64,000 nucleotides of DNA from Neofusicoccum parvum (GCA_020912385.1 CP087222.1:62001-126000), one strand, 5' to 3'; positions 1 to 11,188 are shown, counted from the stretch's first letter. Program-made: numbers and translations. Notes: generated by a model not told the origin, from the letters alone.

Positions 1-1147
1 TCCAGATGTTAGTCGGTTCTGCGAGGAAGTCCTTCCAGCACCTCCGCCGCTAGCGCCTCATCGTATCGTGGAATCTCTTCGCCGCTTCCCTTGCCCGTGC
101 TTCCAACTAGATATCTGGCTCTCCCCATCTTCGCCGTCCTCTCGCTTGGTTTCTAAAGAACGTAAACGACCCCCGCAGCTGACTGAGGTCCGCCGTCCAC
201 CACTTCTTCACGTACGGTGACGGTCTCGCTTTGGGGATGCAGCGCTGGATGGCTGCCGAGACTATTTCGGAGAGGTAGTTAGTCAAGCCTTCGATATCTT
301 GGGCATCTAGAGGTAGCTCCTCGATAAGCTTCTTTCTCATCCCGTTTCTAACGGCCTCCTAGTTGGCGCTACGGAACGTATACTGCGCTTCTAGTTCCTG
401 GTGAGGCACGTCAGTCTCAAAATGGGCCTCGATGGCCAAATGATCATGCCCGTATGCCGTGCTAGCCGGCCCGCAATCGCTCATCTCTTCCGTTAGTCGG
501 GCTGACGCCAGGACAAGGTCGATTGTAGAGCTATGTCCGGCCGACTCGTACGTAACCGTGCCTTAAGGTAATAGGCTTTGTAGGTAGAAGTCCTCTATAA
601 AGTCGATTATCGGCGCGCCTTCCCCGTTGCGCGGCGAGCTGTATACCTGATCGCCTCCCTACAGCTGGTCGTGTCTGTTGAAGTCACCGCTGATGAGGAG
701 CTCCAGCGCCCCGTTAGTCTGGCTTCCTACTTATGTGATCGCCGCTCGCAGGTGCTCGAGCGCGCTGGTGAGTTCCGGGTCGTCCACGCTTTCCTTACCG
801 GCGACGTACACGGCTGCTACGAACACGATCCGGTCCCGTAGCGTAACGACTGCAGCTGTGATGTCGGCAGAGGGTACTGCTATCTGCCTGGCTTGTATGT
901 CCTTACGGATCCAGAGCATTAAACGAACGGGATAACGACAGTGCCGCGGTGTCGACGGCAGTAGTTGCTTCCAATATGAATGAGTGATAGGTGCTGCTAC
1001 GGTCTCGCCGCCAGGCTCGCGAAAGCAGCTCGGCTCCGAGATAAAAATAACGCTAAAATCTCCGAGGTCTTCGTCGTTTAGTAGGCTATACTGCGCTGTT
1101 CTACTCTTTCCCAGGTTCGCGTGGATTACTTTTAGCGGCCTACTCAT
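1..1147 (-). pseudogene. LINE ORF2 relic: AP-endonuclease-like N-terminus, partial
   Basis: The ATG at 1147 lies inside the end of ORF1 (ATGAGTAG serves as start of one and stop of the other), an arrangement that suits termination-reinitiation. The first 138 codons look like the start of an EEP endonuclease (VIHANLGKS, then FISEP). After an in-frame stop near 731 the same frame continues with a GDFNRHD motif and later a GHDHLAIE motif, both typical of the catalytic core of LINE endonucleases. At least four in-frame TAG/TAA codons interrupt it before the window edge. The reverse transcriptase domain would follow upstream of position 1. It cannot make a full protein in this state. Confidence 0.8.
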
Positions 1148-2430
1148 TTCGCTGGCGGAGTATTTCGCGTAAGAGCTTGCCGTACTCCGGGCAGCCTCTA
1201 TCGTCTGATCTATGCGGGCCGCCGCAAGCAGCGCACTTTACCGTCGTCGACGAGCAGCCATCTTCTCGGTAGCTAATGCCCGCGCACTTTACGCATCTTT
1301 CTTCCCCTCGGTAGCGGAACTGCAAGTGGTCGTAGCTCTGGCACTTAAAGCAGCGTCTCGGCCGCGGACGGTGCTCGAATACGTTAGTATACGCCGCCTC
1401 TCCGCCTACATCGATTACCCTCCTGGTGAGGAGTGCGTCCGCCTCGCTCTTCTTAGCAAGATAGACCACCGCTGACCCATAGAGGCGGCCGCTTGGCTTG
1501 CTTAGCCAGCGGACTTGTACTACTTCGACGTCGTTCTCAGCGCCGATTATCTGGCCAGCATCGGCGCGCACTGTGGTACGGTCATCGTTTAGAACTGCTA
1601 GCTTGTTGACGTTGTCTACTTTGACCGGGTGCTACTGCCGACCCCGAATCCTCGCTCCCCGGAAGGCCGTCTCCAGCCATCTGAGGTTCGACCTGGCGAG
1701 CTCTTCGTCCTCTTCCGTCCGGAAGAAAGCGCGCACCTTAGCCGCATCGCTCGGGTTCTTCGTGATCCTACAGCACTTGACCTCCTTTGTGGCCTCCTGA
1801 CTCTCCAGCGCCGTCTGCAGACGCGCGCGGATATCCCTGGGGCTTATATTATCGACGTTGGCATCCGTGAGATCGAGCTTAATCGCGGGCGGCATCGTTC
1901 GAGTCGTAGATGCGGTCGCATGGTTCGCGCGTACTGGGACAGCGGCAGTAGACGATGGACTGCTATTTGCAGGTGTCGGCGGTCCTCCTCGGAGCACGTT
2001 TGCATACGTGGCGTTGATCTGGGACTGTGAGCTCAGATTCCTACGCGTCGACTCTACCAGCGCGGCAATCTGCTTCTCCATCTTCCCCATACGCTCTTCT
2101 ATCTTGGCCTGCGTTTCCTTAGACGTCTCGAGCATGCTGCGCAGGCGCCTGATCTCGTCTTCATTCCTGGCTACCTGCTCCGCGAGCTCTTCGTTACGCT
2201 CGGTAAGCCGGTCGTTCTGCGTGACGATAACATTGAGCAGGCCAATCACGTCGTCCAGAGTCGAGTCGCTAGGCAGGTTGGATGCGGAGGTCGCGCGAGC
2301 CCTACGCTGTCTCGTTGGTTTACCGGTGTGGAGGGCGCGATAGTCGGTTTGTTGAGCCCCTCGACGCGTAGCGCGACGCGACGCGCCGACGGTAGTGTAA
2401 CCGCCCCCATCGTCTTCGTCCGCCGACATT
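1140..2430 (-). pseudogene. LINE ORF1 (gag-like, zinc-knuckle) relic
   Basis: The frame starts at the ATG at 2430 (MSADEDDGGG) and runs to a stop at 1140, with one in-frame TAG near 1630 where a Gln codon would fit. The first half holds a coiled-coil stretch rich in E, R and Q; the C-terminal part holds retroviral-type zinc knuckles. The last one (CAACGGPHRSDDRGC) is intact. The earlier ones have lost ligands: a Tyr stands where Cys is expected after the first CFKC, and a Tyr where His is expected after CVKC. Both changes are single transitions, in keeping with RIP. ORF1 of such elements binds the element RNA. Its stop overlaps the ORF2 start by eight bases. Confidence 0.8.
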
Positions 2431-2464
2431 CTTGGTCTAAGCAATCAAGGGCTGGGAATTGGAG

Positions 2465-2865
2465 TGTTACGTAGAAAAGTAAGGGGACTTACAGAGCCCC
2501 GCAAAGAAAGAAGGGCTGTCACGTGGCGTCCAGAGTCACGTGCAAGACCCACTAATAGGATCAAAAGCCTTGGCATTGATCCAACTCTCAGATTGATCCA
2601 ACCTCTATTTTGATCCTTAGATTGTCATAGCTTTCCTACAGTATATAGGCACACTCACTTAGCTAGATACTTGACCCTTCGTGGTCAACTTCTTCAATAA
2701 TCGAGCTATTATTGGTAACACGGCCTTCGCACGCAGTGCTCCGTCACGTATATTCGTTCACACTTGTTCTCACTCCCTCTCTTGTACCCACTCAAGGTAA
2801 ACCCTAATACGGCTTACCGCCCTCTTTGGTGTTTGGATCCTTAGAGGCAGAGGCCCGCCGTTACA
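2465..2865 (+). repeat. Solo LTR, copy 1, inserted in an NmrA-like gene
   Basis: It starts TGTTACG and ends CGCCGTTACA, the TG...CA ends of an LTR. The last 225 bases, from the TATATAGG box at 2642 to the end, match copy 2 (12930-13154) closely and at the same length, so this is the R-U5 side of one family. The upstream 176 bases (U3) differ from copy 2 and contain repeated TTGATCC words. The flanking five bases do not match (TGGAG against CTTAC), so no target-site duplication survives: the left flank is LINE sequence, the right flank the splice donor of the broken gene. No internal domain is present. Confidence 0.8.
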
Positions 2866-3656
2866 CTTACCTCGAGCGTCTTCGGCTAGTTTCACAAACT
2901 GCTCCCATGTCATTTTGTCGCCGATGACAACAGTGTCGCGGTCCCATTTGGGAAGATCAAGAGCTGCAACAACAAACTTTGCGACATCGAGCGAGTACGT
3001 GAAAGTCATCAAGCCCTTTCCGGTTCCAGGAATCGCAGCTTTCTTGTTCGCCATGTCGACTACGAAAGTTGTCTGCGGGAGATTTGTCTTCACATGGGGC
3101 ATACCAAAATATTCAAGAAACCACCCGACGTTGAATGCTGTCCATTCAAGTCCAGTCTTCTCAAGCTCCGCGTAGGTAGCCACATGCTGGTAGCCGTGCG
3201 GAAGTAGTTTTAGATTCCTTGCCGTCGTTTTTAGTCATCGTGACAACATTAGGGGCTGGATGTAACTCACTCTTCGGAGGCTCGAACAGCCCACGAGCTA
3301 GGGACGAAACGCTTCGTCACTGGTGACTTCTCAGCTGCCCTGATCAGATTCAACTGGGCCGCACCGACGCCATGAATATGGAGAGCGAGCGCCGAGACTA
3401 CTGTATGTATCTGATGCTTCTCTAAGACCTCGGCCAGGGCGTCGACACTATCGTAGTTCACCTCGACAGTTGGCAAATCAAGGGCTCCTTCGTCCGGAAT
3501 CTAATTTCTTTTGGGCGTTAGCCTGGCCGACAAAATTAACTTGGTGCTGACCTTGCGAGACAGCACAATGGCCGTGTGCCTTGTGTCGCCTTTGAGCGCT
3601 TCGACAATTGCGCGCCCGACACCACCAGTGCCTCCGGCTATTGCAACATTGACCAT
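2866..3656 (-). pseudogene. NmrA-like / isoflavone-reductase-like NAD(P)-binding gene, 3' end lost to an LTR
   Basis: Exons 3656-3552, 3500-3271 and 3217-2871 join in frame and encode a Rossmann N-terminus (MVNVAIAGGTGGVGRAIVEA) and the NmrA-type middle part, without any stop. The intron positions and phases equal those of the paralogue at 4376-5464. The third exon ends in G|GTAAG, and five bases after the donor the LTR begins. The last exon (about 83 codons in the paralogue) is missing. NmrA-like proteins bind NAD(P) and act either as reductases of small aromatics or as redox sensors; which applies here is unknown. The intact upstream frames suggest that the break is recent. A truncated product reading into the LTR is possible. 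Confidence 0.8.
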
Positions 3657-4375
3657 TTTCCTAGTCCGAGGAATCAAGAGTTGTTGGGTTTCGTTCTGGC
3701 TTGCTGCAAGATGACGTCTTCTTCTGCTCTGGGCTGCGAGAGAACGGTGTTATCTTCTCTCTTTTTAACATGATGCATCAATAGACACCCATCTTAGAAG
3801 TCGGAGCAATCGGCGCCGAGCCAAGTCGGGGTCGGAGGAACACAAGGGAGGAAATGCCTACAGATCAGGCCATGGATCTACAGTGTGGCACATCGCGCGG
3901 GGAACGCTTTGTTATTCTCATCCAGGGCACCAATAAGCATGTATGATACTTCCTACCGTGGAGAATCACGCGATCCACGACCGCCATCATTGCATAGGCA
4001 ATGTTGAGATGGCAAGTTGACCGAGGTTTGTATCCGGTTAGTAAACACCAGTGCTGAAAACGCTGGTCAAGCATTTGCCCGCTGAACGATTGGTGGTCCT
4101 GGCCAAGAAAAATATGGCCAGTGCTCAAAGTGCCGGTGCAGAATTCGCCCGCTGATTAATGGCTGCGCCTCACCTGTACAAATCAAGGCAAAGTATTGTG
4201 AATACTCGATGCTCGGAGTCGCATCGCTTCCGGTATCCGTTGGGCTCGCGTTATCGGTGAACCTTCTATGAAATGCGACATTCAACATAGGACCCCTTCA
4301 ACGCAAGGAGTATATATACCTCGGCTCCATTGTTTTGTAATAGTGATATGTTGAACGAGACGCAGATTAGCGGGT
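3657..4375. promoter_or_regulatory. Divergent promoter between the two NmrA-like genes, with an imperfect direct repeat
   Basis: About 720 bases separate the two opposed ATGs. Two related segments, 4048-4093 and about 4119-4163, share CCAGTGCT at the start and GCCCGCTGA near the end, 71 bases apart, so this is an imperfect direct repeat. A palindrome TCGGCGCCGA lies at 3810-3819. A TATA box lies on the plus strand at 4311. No protein-coding content is seen. Confidence 0.5.
4311..4318 (+). promoter_or_regulatory. TATA box of the intact NmrA-like gene
   Basis: TATATATA lies 65 bases before the ATG at 4376, a usual distance for a TATA element in a filamentous fungus with a short leader. It belongs to the plus-strand gene only. 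Confidence 0.55.
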
Positions 4376-5464
4376 ATGGTAACTATCGCAGTTGCAGGAG
4401 GCACCCGTGGCATCGGCCGCGCTATTGCCGAGACGATCAACAGTCAAGGCAAATATGTTGTGAAAATATTCAGTAGAAGTGTAAGTGTTCACTGATGCAG
4501 CTCCCAAGACGTTCTGCTAATTTAAGAAGTCGGATCCTAAGCTCGAGGCAGAAACGGGGTGTGAAATCATCGCAGTCGACTACGACGATGTTGAGAGTTT
4601 GACCAAGGTCCTCATTGAGAACAAGGTTGACACGGTAATATCAACGATGTTCCTCACGACCACTGGCGCTCCTCAAGTGAACCTCGTCCATGCCTCGGAA
4701 GCATCTCCATTCACCAGGCGCTTCATCCCTAGCATATGGGGTATTCCCTATACAAAGGAGTGAGTCCGATTGGCAGCTCTTCATCGGCAGATTTCAACAG
4801 CTAAGAGTTTCATAGGCAATTGACGAACTTTCCCATCGGTCGAGCTAAGCTCGAAGGGCTAGAAGCGCTCGAACAAAGCTCGCTGGAGTACACCCTCTTC
4901 TACGTGGGTTATTTCCTCGACTTCTGGGGGCATCCATACGTAAAGACGTATCAGTTGCCCAACATCATCGCCGTCGACATTGAGCACAATGTAGCAGCAA
5001 TCCCAGGCACCGGAGACACGCCAGTGACGTTCTCGCACACTTTTGACGTTGCTCAATTTGTTGCTTCTAGTCTGGATCTTCCGAAATGGGATCGGGAGAG
5101 CTACGTCGTCGGTGATACTGTTACCTGGAATGAATTCGTCCAGATCGCAGAGGAAGTCAAAGGTTGGCATTCTGTTTCATCCTTAAAAATTCAGCTAACT
5201 CATTTCGCTACAGGGACGAAATTCAAGGTCACATATGACTCTCTCGAATCTCTTCGGGCTCAAAAAGTGACTGAACTTCCCTCTCACCCGTCTCTATACG
5301 TACACATGCCCAAGGAAGAGATTCAGGCAATCTTTGCCAACTTCGGGATTTGGTTCCATGAAGGGCTATTTCATCTACAACCGAAAAAAACCCTCAACCA
5401 AGTTTTTCCAAATATTAAGGCTCGCACAGTTCGAGATGTTTTAGAACAGGCGTGGTCGCGTTAG
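4376..5464 (+). CDS. NmrA-like / isoflavone-reductase-like family protein
   Basis: Four exons: 4376-4480, 4527-4759, 4816-5162 and 5214-5464. The N-terminus MVTIAVAGGTRGIGRAIAET carries the GxxGxxG dinucleotide-binding loop; the rest follows the NmrA/PCBER pattern, with a hydrophobic FYVGYFLDFWG stretch and a C-terminal helical part. About 311 residues, a normal length for the family. Likely an NAD(P)H-dependent reductase or a cofactor-sensing regulator in the cytosol; the substrate cannot be read from sequence. The third intron (51 nt, with a GCTAAC branch site) is a multiple of three and has no stop, so its retention would only add 17 residues. The gene is divergent from a broken paralogue and shares its promoter region. 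Confidence 0.85.
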
Positions 5465-5913
5465 CGTTTTTTTAGAGTTAGTTTTAAGGTTATTCACGAT
5501 TAGAATTAAAGGTAATTTCAATTTGTCGAACGGCGCGAGAAAGAATACGCCGCTGGTTTTCTCATTGTTGCTACTGAGGCCTGCTATATACGTGTAATAA
5601 TTGGATTTACGGAAATACGCATAACTGGGGCAAATGACTTATGCTGGGGTAGGTGTATGGTGTAGTAACTAGGCAAGTAGTAAAACGCGTGTGGAACAAG
5701 GAGGTAAAAACACGTGATTGCGGGCCAATGTGGTTGACACAATTCTATTCTAAAAACCAAGTCTACGATCCAACAACAATGGTACAATAAAGGTTAGCTG
5801 CTGTAAGTTCTCACACCTATTACCGTCTACCGCTACTGAAATTTTCAAGGTGAACAACACGATCTCGAACAACCCGATCACCAAGACATGTCTGACCCCA
5901 GGATGTGGGGAGA

Positions 5914-5952
<39 letters not shown>

Positions 5953-6750
5953 CTACCAGCTGCTTGAAATATAGGAACGCGGTCTGAATTAGGAGGGACA
6001 GAGGACAGAGCCATTGCAGTAGAGAGGACGGACAGTTGGAGTGGAAAGGATTTACATTCATTTGTATCATTCAGTTATATCGGAATGATAGTAGGTCTAA
6101 ATTTTAATACATGGGAACAGCTGTAAAATCGACGGGCTGAGAAGGGGTATGATCGTCCCGCTCGCCCTGCAGAGTTTCCTGTTGCTGGCTGATGACAGCC
6201 CGATATTTTGCTTTCTCCGACTCGCACGCTTTGTGCTGATTTAGCAAATAGCAGTCCGTTGGAAATCTGGTTCCAGAATGTGTTATGCCAGCATAATATA
6301 TGCCATGTCAGATGTTGCACTCCCTGCGATAATATGCACCAGAAACTTGCTTGTCTTCTTAATAGACCCGCAATCGCCAGCCCATAATTCTCCGCGAGGT
6401 TGGATGGTCCAAAGCTCCTGAGTGCCTTCTTCCGTTTACCAGCGCCACGAAGCAATGCGTCCCAGAGATTACACCAGAATTCGCTTGTTCGAAGCGGTAG
6501 AGGAGACTACGGCTCTCGAACCAGGGACAGAATTAGCAACACTTGAAAAGGTCATTCAGGGAACTTGCGAATTTCAGTCTCCTTGTTTGGAAGGTTGACT
6601 GACCGAAGATTCAAGGACCATTTTCATTTAGCTTGACAGCACAGTATTCCATGGCAGGGTTTTAGCTACATGTTGAAAATAAGACCTAACTTGCTAAAGC
6701 TATTACGAAGGACGCGCAAGGTTCTTTATCTCTTCGCGGAGTCAAGTCCT
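5465..6750. other. Intergenic, no gene recognised
   Basis: The stretch between the NmrA-like gene and the permease holds only short ORFs without recognisable motifs, on both strands. It contains the CT microsatellite at 5917-5950. The ORF on the minus strand at 6075-6455 has no family signature and I do not call it. The 3' UTRs of the two convergent neighbours must end here. Confidence 0.6.
5917..5950. repeat. (CT)n microsatellite
   Basis: A pure TC/CT dinucleotide run of about 34 bases. It lies in non-coding sequence. Such runs vary in length between isolates. Confidence 0.95.
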
Positions 6751-8616
6751 TCACACTAGTCTTGTCAGCTGCAAGGGCATACTGCCCTTCTTATCACTAT
6801 CCGATGTTCTGGTATTCCCATTTTGATCTTCAGTTAACTCGTCCGATATGCCTTCGAGTGCTTCCAGTCTGTGCACTAGAGTGCTACTAGCAGGAAAAGC
6901 ACCCATGAGGATGTAATAGATCGTGACAGACGTGATGAAACCGAACAGCCAGTTGATGCTATACAAATGTGAAAGACCAGCACCAATGTGTACAGTCGAA
7001 GGACTGATAGCGTGACAGAAGCCAGGTAGAAGAGGTGTGATAATGGCAACGATAACAATGGCGGCGCGCCAGTTAATACCATACTGTAGTGAGAGGGGCA
7101 GTGTCAGCTTTTACGGGTACCTCTAGAGGGATTAAAGGATCAAGAGAACAATAAATTTAAGCGTGGCCAGTAATGGTGCGAAATGAACGTACCTTGTTGT
7201 AGCGATAACGACCCCTTGGATCGTAGAGAGCAGGGACATCAACCCTTTTCCTCCTTATAATCCAGTAATCACAGCATAGAATCCCCGCAAAGGGACCGAG
7301 CACCACTGCGTATCCGGACATGAAATTCAAAAGACTGGATGCTGATGCAAGAATCTTCCACGGAACCAAGGCCCAAGCACCCACAACGGACGCAAACAAG
7401 GCTCCGCGCCGGATATTGACATATTTTGGTAGGAGTGTGGTGACATCGTTGGCAAAGCTAATTGAGTTGGCGGATACATTACAGCAGACTTGCGCTAGAA
7501 GCCAGATGCAAGAGCAGGCGAAAGAGGCGAAACGGCCGCCAGGTGTCGTGCCCCAGGAGCTCACGATGGTTAGCGGATTCCAGACGTATGCACCATAAAT
7601 GTGCTGGGATGCGCCGGTGCATATGATGCCGAATAGTGAAGTCAAAACTTTGAAAAAGGGAATTATGGGCAATTGCCACCACTGCGAACCTGGGGTTCTG
7701 CTGAAACGCGAGAAGTCGGGGATGTTGACCGCAATGGTTGAATACCCTCCTGTGATGGAGGTCATTGTGGCGAGCCACAGCCAGACTCTTTCGCCACCAG
7801 ATACTGCCGGCTGTATCGCAAAGATTCCAGGTGCACTGGATGCCTTCAGACACGTCCAGACTGTCATCCCAATAGCCATGGGTGGCACAAGGACGGCCTT
7901 GGCCAGGAAAAGCCATTGGAGCTTGTAGGTCGGCACAAGCAACAGTGGAAACTGGAATGCGTTGTACAAAACATAGGCAATCATCATCTGGGTCGAGGTT
8001 CCGGAACTCTCAGGTAGATGGTTGGGAATCTCTGCGAAACTGGGCCAAATTGACGTGATAACAGCAGCCATTGCGGAAGCTCCACCGTAGCCTTGGATCG
8101 AGAACCAAAAAAGGGCTAAGATGCATCGTGTTGCGACAGCGAAATAAGAGAACCAATATCCGAAACTCGCACGGATAGCCACGGGAAACGGGATGTGCAG
8201 CTCTGCACCAATGGCTCCGTTCAGAACCGTGGGCAGGGCGTTGCAGAACCCAGCAACCATAGCGATGAGGATAGCGTCCGTGGTTCCCAGTCCTACGATA
8301 AGAGCACTGGAGGCTGTCTGCCAGCCTGCTATGGTGAACAAGTCACTGAACCAGTAGCTGGTGAAGGCCCAGGGACCCCATGTACGTTTTTGCTCGGGGA
8401 CAGGGTCCTGGTCTGGAGACCAGGCTTAATAGAAGAATAGAATAGCAGTAATTGAGTAGACTTACCGGGATTGGTCCAAACATAGTCAGGTGCAAGGCTG
8501 CTATTTTGCTTAGGCAGCTTCCAGAAATTCTCGGAAGTGACGGAAGTGGCCTTATGTCTTGCTGCTTCTACCACTGCAGACAAATTGACGAGGGCTTTAT
8601 CCATCGCAGAAAACAT
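6751..8616 (-). CDS. NCS1-family permease (nucleobase/allantoin/vitamin type)
   Basis: Exons: 8616-8466, 8424-7193 and 7083-6751. The first ATG in the likely leader is at 8616 (MFSAMDKAL); the ATG at 8604 is an alternative. The protein has the family landmark after the first splice, PVPEQKRTWGPWAFTSYW, about 12 hydrophobic helices, and RYNKYGINWRA before the last helices. About 570 residues, the usual length for fungal Fur-type carriers. NCS1 proteins take up uracil, uridine, allantoin, thiamine, pyridoxine or related compounds by proton symport at the plasma membrane. The substrate cannot be told from sequence. The first intron is short (41 nt). A CTCGGCCGAGAT site lies about 270 bases upstream, shared with the next gene's promoter, so common control is likely. 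Confidence 0.9.
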
Positions 8617-8885
8617 GAAGCAACAGCTTGTGTTGTTAGAGTGGCAGATAGTCTCGTAAAAGTCTTGAAATATCACGCAACACAAGGAGACAGGCACTGG
8701 CCTTTATGTGAAACAATCCAGTCTTCGCAATGTTTGGACCCCCACGAACGCAGAGGCGACAACAATACAAGACGCGTTTTTGCAGATCAATCACTATCTA
8801 GGGTAGGCGATAAGGCACTTCGGAGAAAGGATAAGTTTCGATTGGTTCTCTTCTCAAGTTTGCAAGGTCCACTACAGAATCCCTA

Positions 8886-8897
8886 CTCGGCCGAGAT
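8886..8897. promoter_or_regulatory. CTCGGCCGAGAT site upstream of the permease
   Basis: A 10-base perfect palindrome, CTCGGCCGAG, with inverted CGG/CCG triplets, followed by AT. It lies between the permease start and the 3' end of the Zn2Cys6 gene. The same 12 bases recur in the regulator/oxygenase promoter at 11191-11202. Zn2Cys6 proteins bind CGG triplets, so this is a candidate site of the neighbouring regulator; binding is inferred. Confidence 0.5.
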
Positions 8898-8943
8898 GCA
8901 GATAGGTTGAGCTAGCTGCAGCCCTCCGATAACTTCGGCTGTC

Positions 8944-11065
8944 TCACAACTCATAGCCTGCACACATGGGATATTCATCCAGTAGACCCAGGAGCTCATC
9001 GAAAGTAGAGTTGACTGCAGACGGCAATATCTGGGTGTGGAGACGCAGAATATCCTCGACTTCCTTGACAAGCCTTGCGACTTCCTCGTTGTTGAAAGAT
9101 TGGTATGTTGAGGTCCTCAGCTCCTTCTGCTGTAGTAGCCTGTCGATCATGATCATGCCCCTCTTGACCAGTTGACTCGGTCTGTCTGATGCATTTAGGA
9201 TGCGCAGACACTCCGACATCAATTGATGGTCATCAGAGGCCGAATGTGTGACTTCACAATCAAATCCATCTTCGTCGTCGATGAATAACAGGTTCAAAGT
9301 GATGATGATGCAGGCACTAATGACGTGCGCGGGAACAGTCCAAATTTCAATAAAGCCCTCTCCAACGCTCTCGCGGTACGTCTGCAGGAGCAAGCGAGCT
9401 ACGCCCAAACATGTAACATGCGAATACCAGTATCGTTTGTCGGTGAAGCCACGACAGAAGAATGCGCGGTGGATTGAGAGCTTCATATGCGCAAAGGATA
9501 TGCGGAAGGTGATGCGTTGGTTTCGGGCAGAGTCTGGACTCTGTGCGTTTGATACAGTCTTCATCCATTGAGGTAGGTCGTGGTGCAGCTTGTTCATATC
9601 TTCGTCGGCACGAAGAACTTCCTGGTATACCTCCTCGAGAGGTAAGTGCTTGGCCTCTAGCTGACAAATTTGATCGTGGAGCCAACGTTTGACGCCCGTC
9701 ATCCTAGTCTGGAAGATCATATAACTGCTCTGAGTTGGCCGGGACATTGGTAGGTTGTGCTCCATCTCCTCTGCGACTTCAGAGCAATTGGCTGGAGGAG
9801 GAGTTGTGGCGTGACCCAGGTAAATGCTGTAGGCCTTTTTGAAGGTGATGAGGTACGAGTCTTGTATGACAAGATAAGACCACACTCTTTTTTTGACCTC
9901 CCGGTCCACAACATCTTCCAGAGAATCGGGCGATGTCGGATTGGGGCCAAGCAGATGCAGTTGCATCATCTGCGCTATACAGTTCGCAGATGATAGGAGA
10001 ACGATAATGCGTTTGGCATCCCTACACCAAGCTTTTAGATGCGGTGTCCCCTAAGATGCAAGAGAATCACGTACCCAAATGCATATGCCGAAGGAACCAG
10101 AGTGCAAATTGCCTGTAGCGTCTGTTCTTAAAGTCTCTCAGTAACTACGGTACATCCACGATGGCGACATGTACGGCTTACCAGAATGAATCGCCATGAA
10201 ATCTATGGAGCCTAATGTATCTAAGGCTTTTCGATAGAAGATTCTGGACAAAGACTTTCCGTTACCAATACCCAGAATTCGGTAGTGTTCTTCGTTCATG
10301 TAGTACAGGCTGATCTGGACGTCTTTGTCAATTGATGGGCGCTGAAGACCGCTGAGAATGACCCACACTTAAGAGGGCGTAGTAGAGCGCCATCCAAGTA
10401 GCGTTATGTCTTTCTTCGGTATGTCGAATCTTGGCATATCCTACTTGGAACGACGGAAAGTGGATGACATTGTTCATCCATGCAAGGTGATCTCGATAAT
10501 AGCTGAGGATCTCCTGTTCTTGATGAAGTGAAACACTCTTCACAGCCAAATCTGTGGCTCTAGAGATTTCCGCGTTTGCTTCCAACTCGCCCGGTGTGGC
10601 TGCCTGGTGACTGCCCCAGACAAGACTCTCTAAAGAGCTTGCAGCCTCGACGGCAAGACCACCGCCGAGGCCAAGGCCTGCAACGCCACGCTGGATAGAA
10701 GGATGAAGAGGAACCCCAGCCCTGTCTACTCCTAGCTGGGAGCTTTCTGATTGCAGGAATGAAGGTGACATGCAGAGTAAATCACCGGTGGCCGTGTCTT
10801 CGCCAGGGACATTCTGCGTCGATAGAGGAGAGGTGCTACTAGAGGACAATGAGTCTTGTGCATTGCCTTTCGATACTCTCGAGGGCCGAAACCGTGTGCG
10901 ACGAGAGTCTTTTGACAGTATCACAGACTCTCTACGGCATTGATCAGCTCGTCCTCTGGAAACGCAGTTGGAACAAGGGATTTCCTTCGAGCAGCGCAAT
11001 TTCCGCTCAGAGCATTGTTGGCAGGACTTCGGTGCGCGTTGGGATACGCGGCTTGCTGATTCCAT
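8944..11065 (-). CDS. Zn(II)2Cys6 transcription factor with fungal-specific middle homology region
   Basis: Exons: 11065-10350, 10309-10182, 10126-10075 and 10021-8944, giving 657 residues. Cys15, 18, 25, 31, 34 and 43 form the zinc cluster, starting SCQQCSERKLRCS. The middle homology region runs from about residue 200 (QEQEILSYYRDHLAWMNNVI) through KALDTLGSIDF and AFGDAKRIIVLLSSAN. It is nuclear and probably activates its neighbours. The start at 11065 gives the zinc cluster its usual place near the N-terminus. The first intron (40 nt) is the least certain; the other two restore a conserved reading. It is divergent from a 2-oxoglutarate oxygenase with only 310 bases between the ATGs, and that promoter holds two CGG/CCG palindromic sites, which hints at autoregulation. 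Confidence 0.88.
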
Positions 11066-11188
11066 CTTACGAACGGAATCCCGAGGTTTGGATGGCCAAG
11101 TGAAAGTCGGCCGGGTCTGGCAGCTTATTTTGCAGAATTCCCGAGCGGGGTGTCGGTGGGGTTTATCTGGATTTGGTTTCCTGCGCAT

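Larger units (their letters stand above)
1..2464 (-). mobile_element. Decayed LINE (non-LTR) retrotransposon, Tad1-like layout, cut by the window start
   Basis: Read on the minus strand, this is a two-ORF non-LTR element: a nucleic-acid-binding ORF1 with zinc knuckles, followed by an ORF2 that opens with an exonuclease-endonuclease-phosphatase domain. The reverse transcriptase would lie beyond position 1 and is not visible. The coding frames carry several in-frame TAG/TAA codons, at places where CAG/CAA would make sense, which is what RIP does to fungal repeats. Only about 20-30 bases of leader remain before the adjacent LTR at 2465, so the 5' end is probably truncated or recombined. The element is dead as it stands. 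The assignment to a LINE is secure; the exact clade is an inference. Confidence 0.85.
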
